From the NCBI GenBank assembly GCA_014871385.1, contig CM026426.1, positions 41,767,779 through 41,831,778 on the forward strand: 64,000 nt of DNA, given 5' to 3'. Every line of letters starts with the position of its first letter. Position 1 is the first letter of the stretch. The DNA is from Ceratodon purpureus (lineage: Eukaryota > Streptophyta > Bryopsida > Pseudoditrichales > Ditrichaceae). A model generated the notes under the pieces. The model saw only the letters and a program-made list of their open reading frames with translations, had not been told where the DNA came from and ran no database searches. Positions 34,893 to 44,762 of the stretch are shown piece after piece. A program made the translations under genes and the position numbers.

Positions 34893-35747
34893 GGCGTAGC
34901 GAATAGCAGTTTTGGCTCTCTCTGAATGTTGTATGAAGGCTAGACTTAAGCTTACGAGCTGTCTTTCCGAACTCTGTGTTTTCTCCTTTAATACATACCG
35001 AGGTCACCTGGTTGACACTCGGGCACGAGGCTAAGTCCTTGGCATTCTGCACTCTCACTCTCTCACCCTCGCACCTTTGCTTAGCGTTGGTAGCTCTCAT
35101 AATTTCCCTTTTGAATGATGCCCTATCTGCCTGTCTTCTTTAGCTGTTGCCTAAATATTGTACTTTGTCTGCTTTAACTCAGTCGTCACCCTTGACTGTC
35201 CCTGGGTGTTCTAGGAACAGACTTCTCTAAGTCTACAGTCACGGTTCAACCTGGACACCACGGTCACCAGCCTTCCTCTTGTTCAAGTCTCTCTCTACCT
35301 ATAAGTACCCTGTCTCTAGAGTCGCACTAACTATCCGGTCTCATACCCGCTCGAACTCCTTACCCCCTGTGGAAAGTGATTTCCACGGTTGACACACCGG
35401 AATACTAATTCCGGTAGGAAAATGATAAAAAAATTAAAAATTTTATGTTAGAAATACGGAAGTACTCAGCCTATAAGTAGAACAACCGGTTAAGCCGGTC
35501 GGCTGAATAAATAAGTGACCGGAAAGCCCGCCGGGTGAGATCCGGTCGTCTGCGGTGGAGGAGAGACGGGTACAGTCCATATGACAGAGCCCTGACCCGG
35601 CGGACTTAAGGATAACCACCAAACGGTACAACGCACACGGGGATAATGGCTGCAACCATTAAAACGCCGCCGGTCGCGACCGTCCAATGATGAGGGGCTA
35701 CAACCGTCCGTAATGATGAGCTACGAACGGGTGGGCGCGAGGGCAGG

Positions 35748-35754
35748 TATAAAA
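35748..35754 (+). promoter_or_regulatory. TATA box of element C (5' LTR)
   Basis: TATAAAA in GCAGG-TATAAAA-GGAGG context. The first ATG more than 30 bp downstream is that of the LTR ORF at 35957, giving a predicted leader of about 180 nt. Confidence 0.75.
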
Positions 35755-35956
35755 GGAGGAAGAACCGCCATGCTCCTCCTTTCTCTTTGTCATTTTGTGG
35801 CACGACGGGTCCTTGCGCTCTAAGGCGGAGGGCGCAGTTAGGGTTAGACGGTAGGAGAGAGACGGTGAGACGGAAGTGTTTCCGTTAGGCGAGGGATTGT
35901 GGTGAGGATCGTGCGTGCAGGTGTTACCGGAGAGACGGAGAGGAGGACTTAGCAGA

Positions 35957-37822
35957 ATGGGTAGGAAAGGGAAGGAACCGGCGGCGGAAGGACAGTCGTT
36001 CAGGGTACAACGGGTAATGCCGTTGATACCGGCCGGCGAGAAGGAGAAGGAGCTCCTCCGGACCGCCTTGGAGTCTATGAGATGTGAGGTCCTACTGGAC
36101 AAGGCATGGGGTTGGAAGCTTGCCCTTCCGGCCCAGGAGATCCTCGTCAAGAATCCCGAGAATCGAGGAACCATCCGGGGAGAGCCGGATAAGTGGACGG
36201 CACAACTCTGGAGGGAGACGTATGGTTTCAAGAACTCCGGCGAGGTCTCGACGCCGGAGCCCCGGGACTTCGTACACCGGTATCTCAAGGGGACCGGAGA
36301 TCCGAGAGAAGGATGGGGGCTGGATGACATTGTGGATCCGGAGGCCCGGAGAGTCGTAGGGTTTATGAACCCTATTTTCCATCCGGAAAAGCCCAAACGG
36401 ATCACCAACAAGTGGGCGTCCGTTTTCATTGGGGCCATGATCGGTGAATTCACGGTGGACTGGGGGGTCATGATGAAGACGATAGTTGACCGACAGGTGG
36501 CCAATCTCCGGAAGACCAAGAAGCAGGCCACCTGCCTTCCGTCTTTCCTCATTCACCTCTACCGTACTAAGGGGCTGTTGAGTGCTGAGGAGGTCCGGGA
36601 GTACGATGAGCTCTTAAGCTATCAGCAGTTCGCTGAGCCGGAAGAAGTGTCCGACCAGGACGACGATGAGGATGTTATTGAGGTCTCCCCCACGCCGGCT
36701 AAGAGACCCCGTCCTAGCCCGGAAAAGGGACAGCCATCCGGATCACCTCGGACTCCCGTACCGGCCAAGCGAACCCTGAACACGGAGATCCAACAGCCCA
36801 CCGGACCACCGGAGCACACCGGAGATCCGTATCAGGACTTAGTTAACCTATCGGAGCAGGCGACGACGTATGCCCGGTTCTTACAGTCGACTAGGAAGGC
36901 GGAGGGCCGGTTGGCTAGGGAGGTAATGATCCTTACGGGTTCGGACCGGTTGGAGGATTGCCTGAATATTCTTCGCAAACACCGGGACTTGGCCGGTCTC
37001 CAGGAGAAGCACATGGACCGGCTGGCGAAGTACTGGGAGACGAATCGGAAGCTCGAGGAGGAGGTGCGTGATGCCCGGAAGGATTTCAATGACGCCCGTG
37101 ACCGGTCAGTCGAGGCCATCCGGTCGGTCGCCGAGATCAAGGCCACTTTAGCTCTTCCGGTAGATGTGGCCAATCAGTGCGCCGTTTACCAGGCCTTCCT
37201 GACCCGTCAACCGGATCCGACTATGAAGAATATTATAAAGTTCATGCACGACCGGACGCAGGTGATGAGGGATACATGGATGATGATGAAGAACCTGGTG
37301 GAAGTCCTCGGTTTCGCAGAGGCCGGTCCGTCATCAGGGCCACCGGCAAATCAAGAGGATCCCAGACCACCGTCCCCAACCAGGGAACCGGCACCGGTAC
37401 CACCTCCAGCCTCTCCGATACGGTCGGCCATCCGGCCAGCCCAACAGGAGGTAGGACACCCGCTGGAGGATCCTATTCCGGATACCTTGAGCAGTCTGCA
37501 CACTCTACCCAACTTGGATGGAGTCGAGACTGTTAACCCCGGAAACATTCCTTTGGGACCGGACCAGAGAACACCACCGGTAGATTTTATACCGGTACAG
37601 GGATCTCCAGAAACGCTCCAGGTGGATCTCAGCGCAGTTCCGGTGGCGGCACGATCTCCATCCCCGGCAGTTCAAGTAGACCGATCCCGGAAGTCCAGCG
37701 AACCGTCAGCATCTGCGGCTCCGGAAGAAGACCCCCCGTTGAAGAAACTGAAGCGGGTACAGAAGAAGGAACGGTTGGACGGAACCCGGCACAGTCCCCG
37801 GCTAGATAAGCACAAGGAGTAG
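35957..37822 (+). CDS. LTR-encoded 621-aa accessory protein of element C (intact copy)
   Basis: ATG 35957 to TAG 37820-37822. The frame opens earlier at a GTG, but 35957 is the first ATG after the TATA box. Residues 30-220 form a globular domain with the motif FIGAMIGEFTVDWG near 157-170 followed by LPSFLIHLYRTKGLLS. Residues 226-242 are acidic. Basic stretches at 247-252 and about 593-605 (KKLKRVQKK) look like nuclear localisation signals. Residues 300-400 are predicted coiled coil, and 455-590 are Pro-rich. It has no zinc knuckle, protease, RT or integrase motif, so it is neither gag nor pol. The 28.2-28.5-kb remnant of element F shows a similar residue pattern, hinting at a widespread accessory family in these elements. 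Function unknown; a nuclear role in element control is inference. Confidence 0.85.
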   Translation: MGRKGKEPAAEGQSFRVQRVMPLIPAGEKEKELLRTALESMRCEVLLDKAWGWKLALPAQEILVKNPENRGTIRGEPDKWTAQLWRETYGFKNSGEVSTPEPRDFVHRYLKGTGDPREGWGLDDIVDPEARRVVGFMNPIFHPEKPKRITNKWASVFIGAMIGEFTVDWGVMMKTIVDRQVANLRKTKKQATCLPSFLIHLYRTKGLLSAEEVREYDELLSYQQFAEPEEVSDQDDDEDVIEVSPTPAKRPRPSPEKGQPSGSPRTPVPAKRTLNTEIQQPTGPPEHTGDPYQDLVNLSEQATTYARFLQSTRKAEGRLAREVMILTGSDRLEDCLNILRKHRDLAGLQEKHMDRLAKYWETNRKLEEEVRDARKDFNDARDRSVEAIRSVAEIKATLALPVDVANQCAVYQAFLTRQPDPTMKNIIKFMHDRTQVMRDTWMMMKNLVEVLGFAEAGPSSGPPANQEDPRPPSPTREPAPVPPPASPIRSAIRPAQQEVGHPLEDPIPDTLSSLHTLPNLDGVETVNPGNIPLGPDQRTPPVDFIPVQGSPETLQVDLSAVPVAARSPSPAVQVDRSRKSSEPSASAAPEEDPPLKKLKRVQKKERLDGTRHSPRLDKHKE

Positions 37823-38891
37823 TTTTTAGGATAAGGACCGGATAAAATGGCAGCGACTAACGATGGGGCTCCAGTGCACCCGGCTGCCAATCCGGATAGA
37901 TAGCGGCAGTAACTAGGAATAGAAGGCGGCTACCGGTCCGGGATTCCCGGATCCAAGATCCGGAATTTCTGGATCTCGGTGGACCACTTGGTCGCTTTGG
38001 GAACCGATAGGTTTTAGTATTTAAGTTAGACGTTTTTCCAAGGCCGGGGCCTTGTTTTTTTTGTACGCTGTTTTGTTGTTGCAATTGAGAATATACTTTT
38101 GGATTTGTTGTGTCAACCGGCTGCTGACGGGTCCGTTGCCGTATGGTTTGCGGTTCTATTGTCTTCAGTAGTGTTCTGGAGGAGTGTTGAACAGTAGGAA
38201 GGTCAGGAGAGCGCCCGGAGAGACTGGGGAGGTGTCAAGCGTCGAGTGTTGACGGTTTCCAGTCCCGGAAGGAGCCCGTAGGGAAGGAGAGACGTATTGC
38301 AGCAGGGCTGGTAGTCTCAAGGACACGGAGAGCCGTGTGTACACCGGGATCCGGAAACGGACCGGTCGCTTCCTGTAGATGGGATAAAAGCCGGATGTCC
38401 TACTGCGAACCAATCCGGAAGGGAGATAGTATAGTAGAATACTGTGCAGCCGTAAGGTGATGTCATTGTAGTATGATTTCCGTATCCGTAACCGGCACTG
38501 AGTAGTTATCCGGACCGGTCCCTAGCCGTACGGAAGGATTATTACTCCACTTCTCGGGTGGTAGATAGGAACAGTGGGGTGTCCAGCCACTATAAGTCAC
38601 GGGACGGTGGAAAATCCAGCCACTTGAAAGGATAGACGGATCAGTGGGAACCGGCCACTAGTCTAAAAAGCCGGAAAATAGGAACGAGGCAAAAACTACC
38701 GGATTCGTCCAACCGTCTGTAAGACGGAGTACGGTCGGACACTGGTGGTGATTTCCGTTAAAGTCTAAAAGAAAGAAAACTATAGGTCTTCGAGGGAACG
38801 AACACGGAGTGGTTTACTTTGGAGGGTACTTAGTGTGAATTAAGTGCCTTCCGGAGGAATACGGATACCACGTCGTGCTACATGTGATTTT

Positions 38892-38911
38892 TGGCGCCGC
38901 TGCCGGGGATC
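38892..38911 (+). other. primer binding site, tRNA-Asp type
   Basis: TGGCGCCGCTGCCGGGGATC, nine bases after the LTR end. It matches the complement of the plant tRNA-Asp 3' end with one change (C for T at position 10). This primer is typical of Athila-type elements. Confidence 0.8.
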
Positions 38912-38976
38912 TATATGATTTTCTTTCTCCGGATTTCTACGGTTGTCACTAACCCAAGTCAGGTTGTAGGAAACGC

Positions 38977-40542
38977 ATGAATCCGAATTCTGAGCCGGAA
39001 GGAGTACGGAGGTCTAGTAGAAAGAAGAAGGGTGATCAGGAGACGGAAGCCAGACCATTCGTCACTACTAGATCAGAATTTATTGAAGACACAGATCAAG
39101 AGATAGCTGGGACTTCCGGATCCGGAGGTCAGGGTGGGACAGTACCACCCGGGCCGGTGGCCGGAGGACCGGTAGCGGGTCTTCCTATGGCCCGGACGTT
39201 CTCCAGACTGAAGTATCGGAAGTTCAGGGGCGATGGCCGGGAGGACGTGGACGAATGGCTAAGTGAGTTCAAGGCCACGGCTGCTGCCAACCAAGAGGAC
39301 GAAGCAATCAAGTTACGGTTGTTCCAGGGATTACTCAAGAAGGAGGCACTCTTGTGGTACCAAGAGGAACCGGACAACGTGCGAAGAAGTTGGGGTTTGC
39401 TATCAGATGCCTTCCGGAGGGCCTTCCGGGAGGTAGGAGGAGAAGCCCGAACATTGGGAAAACTTAGTAAAATCCGGATGGAGCCGGAGGAGTCAGTCCG
39501 CCGGTACGGACAGAGGGTTAGGAGTTTAATTCATAAACTAAGTCCCGGAATTGCAAACAGTATCCAGGTAGAATGGTACGTCGCTGGGTTACCCGACCAG
39601 ATGGGGTTCCAAGTAAGGCAGACCCGGCCACAGACTTTACCGGAGGCCATGGAGGCCGCCCAGAACTATGAGAACTCCAAGCAGTCCATACGGCAGTACC
39701 GTAAGGCAGGGAAGACCTCTAGACGTCTTCGAAAGGTCCGGAGGAACCGGGATTCTAGTTCAGAATCCAGTGGATCCAGCTCCGAAGATAGCTCGGAAAC
39801 CGGAAGCAGCAGCAGTGAAGAGGATCGCTCACGACGGAAGGCGTCAGGTAGCAAGGGCTACCGGAAGGACAAAGAACGAACGATAGTCCGAGTAAAGGAG
39901 GAATACCCATCGGAGAAACGGATGATCAAAGATCTGGTGAACAGCATTGAAGAACTTAAAGTCCAGATGGCGGAAGAGAAGAAAGCACGGAAGGCGTTAC
40001 CCACCGTCCGGAACAATGTGTGGTGCACCAACTGCGGGAAACCGGGACATTACAACCGGGAATGCCCACACGGAGCGCCCAAGAGAGTGCAGTTTGTGGA
40101 TGAAGAGGGGTCAGTATTCTTTGCGGAACCTGCTTATGAAGAGGAGGAAGTGGAGATGCTACCGGTTTACCAGGTAAACCCGGCCTATGGTCGTGGACGG
40201 ATGATACAGCCGGTTATCAGACCTCGACCCGGAATGGGCTATCCATCCGGTGGGCATCCGGCCCCGCCGGCACGACCACCCGTCTCAGTGGAACGGCAGT
40301 TTGGATGCTGTTATATTTGTGGAGAAGCCGGTCATTATGCTAACAATTGTCCACACCGAGGAGGTCAAGGCGCACCGTTGGAACTTCCGTGTCAAAACTG
40401 TGGTCAGTACGGCCATAAGTCACCCCAATGCCAACAACCGGTTAGACCTAGGGCTATCTATAAGCAAGTGGAAGAACCTCCACGGGAGCGTACCGGGCTC
40501 AACTACGGTCACAAAGACGGAGTAGAGAATCCGCCAAGTTGA
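38977..40542 (+). CDS. gag: element C Gag (521 aa)
   Basis: ATG 38977 to TGA 40540-40542. It forms virus-like particles and binds element RNA. Residues about 80-235 are the retrotransposon gag (capsid) domain (VDEWLSEFKATAAANQ, LLWYQEE, RRYGQRVRSLIHKL). Residues 245-300 are a Ser/Arg/Glu-rich linker. Three CCHC zinc knuckles, CX2CX4HX4C, lie near residues 350-363, 445-458 and 472-485. It follows the primer site by about 65 bp. The stop is UGA followed by CGG, with the same frame open for another 180 codons. Because the LTR ORF comes first on the transcript, gag translation must rely on splicing, reinitiation or a second start; I cannot tell which. Confidence 0.88.
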   Translation: MNPNSEPEGVRRSSRKKKGDQETEARPFVTTRSEFIEDTDQEIAGTSGSGGQGGTVPPGPVAGGPVAGLPMARTFSRLKYRKFRGDGREDVDEWLSEFKATAAANQEDEAIKLRLFQGLLKKEALLWYQEEPDNVRRSWGLLSDAFRRAFREVGGEARTLGKLSKIRMEPEESVRRYGQRVRSLIHKLSPGIANSIQVEWYVAGLPDQMGFQVRQTRPQTLPEAMEAAQNYENSKQSIRQYRKAGKTSRRLRKVRRNRDSSSESSGSSSEDSSETGSSSSEEDRSRRKASGSKGYRKDKERTIVRVKEEYPSEKRMIKDLVNSIEELKVQMAEEKKARKALPTVRNNVWCTNCGKPGHYNRECPHGAPKRVQFVDEEGSVFFAEPAYEEEEVEMLPVYQVNPAYGRGRMIQPVIRPRPGMGYPSGGHPAPPARPPVSVERQFGCCYICGEAGHYANNCPHRGGQGAPLELPCQNCGQYGHKSPQCQQPVRPRAIYKQVEEPPRERTGLNYGHKDGVENPPS

Positions 40543-40545
40543 CGG
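40540..40545 (+). promoter_or_regulatory. candidate stop-codon readthrough site UGA-CGG
   Basis: Gag ends AGT-TGA-CGG. UGA followed by CGG is an established leaky context in several plant RNA viruses (tobravirus-type readthrough). The downstream frame stays open to 41088. A supporting RNA stem-loop was not worked out. Confidence 0.5.
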
Positions 40546-41088
40546 TTACCGGTGGAACCACGAGGAGAGACCGGCGTGGGTATCCATCAGGTCAGTTCGC
40601 GTAGTTCCACCCGGAGACAGGATTCAGAAAAGAAGAAGAGGAAGTCTGGTGTTCGGACCAGGTCACAGAGGAAAGAGAGTAGCCGACCGGAATCTTCAGA
40701 GACTTCCGGGGAATCAGAGAAGGAGGTGCCCCCGGAGACGGTCCCGGTTGAAAAAGGGGTCAAGACCCCACCAACCATGCCGGACATTGGACCGGAGGTA
40801 ATTGCTGGGTTACCTCAAGTACAGGAGGGCCGGAAGGTGACATTCAGCGAGATTCCGGAAATAATCCAACCGGAGGTCCGGGCGAAAGCCGACAGGTACG
40901 ACATCCTCCAGGATATTCAAGCCCAGCCGGCCAATGTCACCATAGGACAACTGTTACATGATAATCCAAATTATCAGAAGCAGGTTAAGATCTGGGATTC
41001 CGTAACCCGGTACCTGAACAGAAGCCGGATGGAACCGAAGTACCGAACCGACCGCCGGAAGGCAGGAAGGAAGATGACAGGGCCTTAG
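40543..41088 (+). CDS. element C gag-pol linker region reached by readthrough
   Basis: Same frame as gag, 181 codons, ending TAG at 41086-41088. It is Lys/Arg/Ser/Glu-rich at first, then contains DILQDIQAQPANVTIGQLL, a motif that also precedes the protease in element A (PLGQLLQLAP). In A the retropepsin follows within about 60 residues; here no D-[STG]-G motif follows in either frame. The region overlaps the open pol frame (from 40989), so a -1 shift between 40989 and 41088 would join them. No canonical slippery heptamer is visible there. Confidence 0.6.
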   Translation, partial: RLPVEPRGETGVGIHQVSSRSSTRRQDSEKKKRKSGVRTRSQRKESSRPESSETSGESEKEVPPETVPVEKGVKTPPTMPDIGPEVIAGLPQVQEGRKVTFSEIPEIIQPEVRAKADRYDILQDIQAQPANVTIGQLLHDNPNYQKQVKIWDSVTRYLNRSRMEPKYRTDRRKAGRKMTGP

Positions 41089-44000
41089 GAGAAGCAAGCG
41101 TTCCATTGACCTCCGAATGGATTAGAGGACAGTTCGCAGATGGGATAATCAAAACAGGGATATCCGGGTCAAGGACCAGTGACTTACCCTGGTCAGCCCT
41201 TCCGCGGTCCGTAGAAGCGGATGCTAGCGAACCGGTCAAGAATGTGGTAGCACCGGAAGATTACGAAGCAGTGAAAACGGAAGCCGGTAGGACTTTCTAT
41301 TTGGGGAAAGGACTGACGGACCGGGAGCGGGCACAGTATTTGGAACTGCTTACGGAATATGATGACGTCTTCGCCTGGCTTCCATCGGATCTGGTGGGTA
41401 TACCGCCGGAATTGGGCGAACACCACATCGACCTAATGGAGGGAGCGGTTCCGGTTCGCCAAAGGCAGTACCGGCTCAACCCAAAGTACTCCATGATGGT
41501 GAAGGAGGAACTAGATAAATTGCTGGAAGCCGGTTTTATTTATCCAGTGAATAACTCCGAGTGGGTGTCACCGATTGTAGTAGTACCAAAGAAAACGGGT
41601 CCGGATGGTAAAGTCAAAATCCGGGTATGTCAGGATTTCCGGAAGCTGAATGCAGCCACGAAGAAGGATCATTTCCCTTTACCCTTCATCGACATGGTGC
41701 TCGATCACGTGGCCGGTCAGGAATGCTTCAGTTTTCTAGATGGGTTTTCCGGATACAATCAGGTGTCCATCCGGAAGGAGGACCAACTGAAAACTACTTT
41801 TACCACCGATTGGGGTACCTACGCTTTCAACCGGATGCCTTTCGGATTGTGCAATGCTCCCGGAACGTTTCAACGGTTGATGATGGACATATTTCAGGAT
41901 TTCTTAAAACATTTCCTGGAAGTTTTCATTGACGACTTCGCGGTGTTCAGCCGGTGGGTGGAACATCTGGACTATCTCCGGAAAACGTTCCAGCGATGCC
42001 GGGAGACTAAACTCAAGCTCCATCCGGGCAAGTGTTTTTTCGGTATGTTAGCCGGACTATTGCTCGGACACATAGTCAGCCGGAAGGGAATAGCAGTGGA
42101 TGTAGCAAAAGTAATAGTCATGTTGGCCCTTCTTGCCCCCACCAACCTCCGGGAACTCAGAGGATTTCTGGGGTGTGTGGGATACTACCGGAGGTTCATT
42201 GAGAATTATGCCCGGTTGGCAATGCCACTAACGGAGCTGCTCAAGAAGGAAGAAGAGTACCTCTGGACGGAAATCCGTCAACAGGCTTTTGAAGAACTGA
42301 AGAGGCGGTTGGTCACAGCCCCTATACTAGCACCACCGGACTGGTCGAAATCTTTTCATGTCACTCTGGATGCATCCGGTTGGTGTGTGGGAGCTATCCT
42401 ATGGCAATTGGATGACGAGGGCCGGGAACGACCCATCTATTATGCCAGCCGGCAGATGAATCCGGCCGAGAAGAATTACACGACAACCGAACGGGAGGCT
42501 CTAGCCGTCATTTATGCGTGCAAAAAGTTTCGCCATTACCTATTGGGGTACAAAGTCATCTTCCATACGGATCATGACTCGCTGAAGTATCTAGTCAACA
42601 AACCGGATCTGTCCGGAAGGTTGGCCCGGTGGATATTACTTCTTCAGGAGTTCAACTACGAAGTTATTGTCAAATCCGGGAAGTCTAACCTCAATGCGGA
42701 TTTCTTGTCGCGACAACGGGGAAAAGAGAGCAAGGAGGAGATATCTTCAGAGTTTCCGGATGAATTTCCGGAAGAATACCCGGTTGGTACCAGTATACAG
42801 GATATACCGGACCCCCGCGACCTTCCGGTCGTAGGAGAGACGTCTTCCGTCTACCGAATTCAGGAGTACGAAGGGGAGGACCAGGATCTTCAGCGGATTA
42901 AGAACTATCTCCAGACTCAGAGGTATCCGGAAGGCCTGAGTAGGGAGGAGAAAAGTGTGTTTCAGCACCGGGTGGCACCGTACTTTCTGGTCGGGGAATT
43001 GCTTTTCAAGCTAGGGGCGGATGAAAAACTTCGACGCTGCCTAGAACCCATCTATCGCCGGAAGGTCATCCGGGCTCTGCACGATGGACCGGCCGGAGGA
43101 CACTATGCATCCGTCATCACCGTACAGAAGATCCGCGAGGCCGGATACTGGTGGCCACACCTTCACCGGGATGTTCATCAATTTATTAAAGAATGCGATC
43201 CCTGCCAACGGATAGGAGCTCCGGCCGTACGACATCACTGGCCGTTAACTCCCATTGTTCCCCTAGCACCGTTTGAAAAATGGGGAGTGGATTTTATTGG
43301 GCCAATTCAACCTTTAGGCACTCAGAGGCACCGGTACATCATTTTGGCGACGGACTATGCCACAAAGTGGGTAGAAGCCAGGGCCACCCGGAAGAATGAT
43401 GCCGAGACATCCGCCCGGTTCATATTCGAAAGGATAATGATGCGATTTGGCCATCCGTTGGAGATAGTGAGCGACCGGGGAACACATTTCCTGAACGAAG
43501 TGGTGGCCGGTCTGACCAACCAGTACGAGGTCAAACACCGGAAGACCACACCGTACAATCCTAAGGCGAACGGATTGACGGAACGTGCCAACGGAATAAT
43601 CTGTAAGATTCTGACCAAGGTGGTGACCTCACATAAGACGGACTGGGACCGGAAACTGACATCGGCGGTCTATGCGTACAACACGGCGCACAAGAGTACA
43701 ACCGGACGGACTCCGTATTATCTGGTATACGGACAGGAGGTACTTCAGTCCATCGAGACGGAAGTAGAGACGTTGAGGGTACTCGCAGCCAACCACGGAG
43801 ATAAAACGGATGCACTCGACGACCGTCTACAGGTCATCGACCGGATGGAGGAAGACCGGATGGAGGCATTGGAACGGACAAAGGAGGTCCAAGCCAAAAG
43901 GAAGGAAGTGTATGACAAGCGAATCACAACGGATAAAGGAATCGAAGAAGGAGGATTGGTTCTAGTCTATGACAGCCGGTACAAGAATTTTCCGGGTAAG

Positions 44001-44162
44001 TTACATACTCGCTGGATGGGACCGTTCCGGGTTGATAAGATTTATTCCAATGGGTCATTACAACTTTCAGATCTAGAAGGATATCCAATGGATACTAGGG
44101 TGAATGGATCCCGGGTCAAACTGTACAGACCGGATGACGTTCGCGAGGACGCTCACGGGTGA
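40989..44162 (+). CDS. pol: element C Pol: reverse transcriptase, RNase H, integrase
   Basis: Frame open from 40989, with no ATG near its start, to TGA 44160-44162. Numbering from 41106: RT about 110-340 with LDGFSGYNQ (212), MPFGLCNAP (244) and the catalytic FIDD (274-277). RNase H about 415-535 has D422, E463/E465, D489 and D532. Integrase has an HHCC finger (H659, H666, C697, C700) and D729, D790, E826. The C-terminus contains LHTRWMGPFRV and lacks a chromodomain. FIDDFAVF and the neighbouring motifs resemble the Athila branch. All catalytic residues are present and the frame is intact. The lack of a protease domain upstream is unusual. The stop abuts the polypurine tract. Confidence 0.9.
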   Translation, partial: DLGFRNPVPEQKPDGTEVPNRPPEGRKEDDRALGEASVPLTSEWIRGQFADGIIKTGISGSRTSDLPWSALPRSVEADASEPVKNVVAPEDYEAVKTEAGRTFYLGKGLTDRERAQYLELLTEYDDVFAWLPSDLVGIPPELGEHHIDLMEGAVPVRQRQYRLNPKYSMMVKEELDKLLEAGFIYPVNNSEWVSPIVVVPKKTGPDGKVKIRVCQDFRKLNAATKKDHFPLPFIDMVLDHVAGQECFSFLDGFSGYNQVSIRKEDQLKTTFTTDWGTYAFNRMPFGLCNAPGTFQRLMMDIFQDFLKHFLEVFIDDFAVFSRWVEHLDYLRKTFQRCRETKLKLHPGKCFFGMLAGLLLGHIVSRKGIAVDVAKVIVMLALLAPTNLRELRGFLGCVGYYRRFIENYARLAMPLTELLKKEEEYLWTEIRQQAFEELKRRLVTAPILAPPDWSKSFHVTLDASGWCVGAILWQLDDEGRERPIYYASRQMNPAEKNYTTTEREALAVIYACKKFRHYLLGYKVIFHTDHDSLKYLVNKPDLSGRLARWILLLQEFNYEVIVKSGKSNLNADFLSRQRGKESKEEISSEFPDEFPEEYPVGTSIQDIPDPRDLPVVGETSSVYRIQEYEGEDQDLQRIKNYLQTQRYPEGLSREEKSVFQHRVAPYFLVGELLFKLGADEKLRRCLEPIYRRKVIRALHDGPAGGHYASVITVQKIREAGYWWPHLHRDVHQFIKECDPCQRIGAPAVRHHWPLTPIVPLAPFEKWGVDFIGPIQPLGTQRHRYIILATDYATKWVEARATRKNDAETSARFIFERIMMRFGHPLEIVSDRGTHFLNEVVAGLTNQYEVKHRKTTPYNPKANGLTERANGIICKILTKVVTSHKTDWDRKLTSAVYAYNTAHKSTTGRTPYYLVYGQEVLQSIETEVETLRVLAANHGDKTDALDDRLQVIDRMEEDRMEALERTKEVQAKRKEVYDKRITTDKGIEEGGLVLVYDSRYKNFPGKLHTRWMGPFRVDKIYSNGSLQLSDLEGYPMDTRVNGSRVKLYRPDDVREDAHG

Positions 44163-44173
44163 AAAAGGGGTAA
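44161..44173 (+). other. element C polypurine tract
   Basis: GAAAAAGGGG followed by TAA directly before the 3' LTR TG. The purine run ending in GGGG-N-TAA before TGT recurs at the LTR borders of A and F. Confidence 0.8.
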
Positions 44174-44553
44174 TGTGGAAAGTGATTTCCACGGTTGACA
44201 CACCGGAATACTAATTCCGGTAGGAAAATGATAAAAAAATTAAAAATTTTATGTTAGAAATACGGAAGTACTCAGCCTATAAGTAGAACAACCGGTTAAG
44301 CCGGTCGGCTGAATAAATAAGTGACCGGAAAGCCCGCCGGGTGAGATCCGGTCGTCTGCGGTGGAGGAGAGACGGGTACAGTCCATATGACAGAGCCCTG
44401 ACCCGGCGGACTTAAGGATAACCACCAAACGGTACAACGCACACGGGGATAATGGCTGCAACCATTAAAACGCCGCCGGTCGCGACCGTCCAATGATGAG
44501 GGGCTACGACCGTCCGTAATGATGAGCTACGAACGGGTGGGCGCGAGGGCAGG

Positions 44554-44560
44554 TATAAAA
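44554..44560 (+). promoter_or_regulatory. TATA box of element C (3' LTR)
   Basis: Same TATAAAA context as at 35748. It would drive transcription of the second LTR ORF copy and flanking DNA. Confidence 0.7.
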
Positions 44561-44762
44561 GGAGGAAGAACCGCCATGCTCCTCCTTTCTCTTTGTCATT
44601 TTGTGGCACGACGGGTCCTTGCGCTCTAAGGCGGAGGGCGCAGTTAGGGTTAGACGGTAGGAGAGAGACGGAGAGACGGAAGTGTTTCCGTTAGGCGAGG
44701 GATTGTGGTGAGGATCGTGCGTGCAGGTGTTACCGGAGAGACGGAGAGGAGGACTTAGCAGA

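Larger units (their letters stand above)
35368..38882 (+). mobile_element. element C 5' LTR
   Basis: 3,515 bp. U3 is only about 400 bp and ends at the TATA box at 35748. The remaining about 3.1 kb (R plus U5) holds an intact 621-aa ORF (35957-37822) and about 1 kb of non-coding DNA with many CCGG words (about 22 by hand count in 37823-38882). Differences from the 3' LTR are at 35702 (A; G at 44508), 35866 (T; A at 44672) and 36203 (C; T at 45009). Confidence 0.92.

Noticed and set aside
35698-36552. 284-aa minus-strand frame opposite the LTR ORF (and its copy at 44504-45358)
   Set aside because: Overlaps the start of the sense ORF, has Ser/Pro-rich shadow composition, and is explained by the GC-rich sense codons. 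The sense frame has the TATA box and first ATG.
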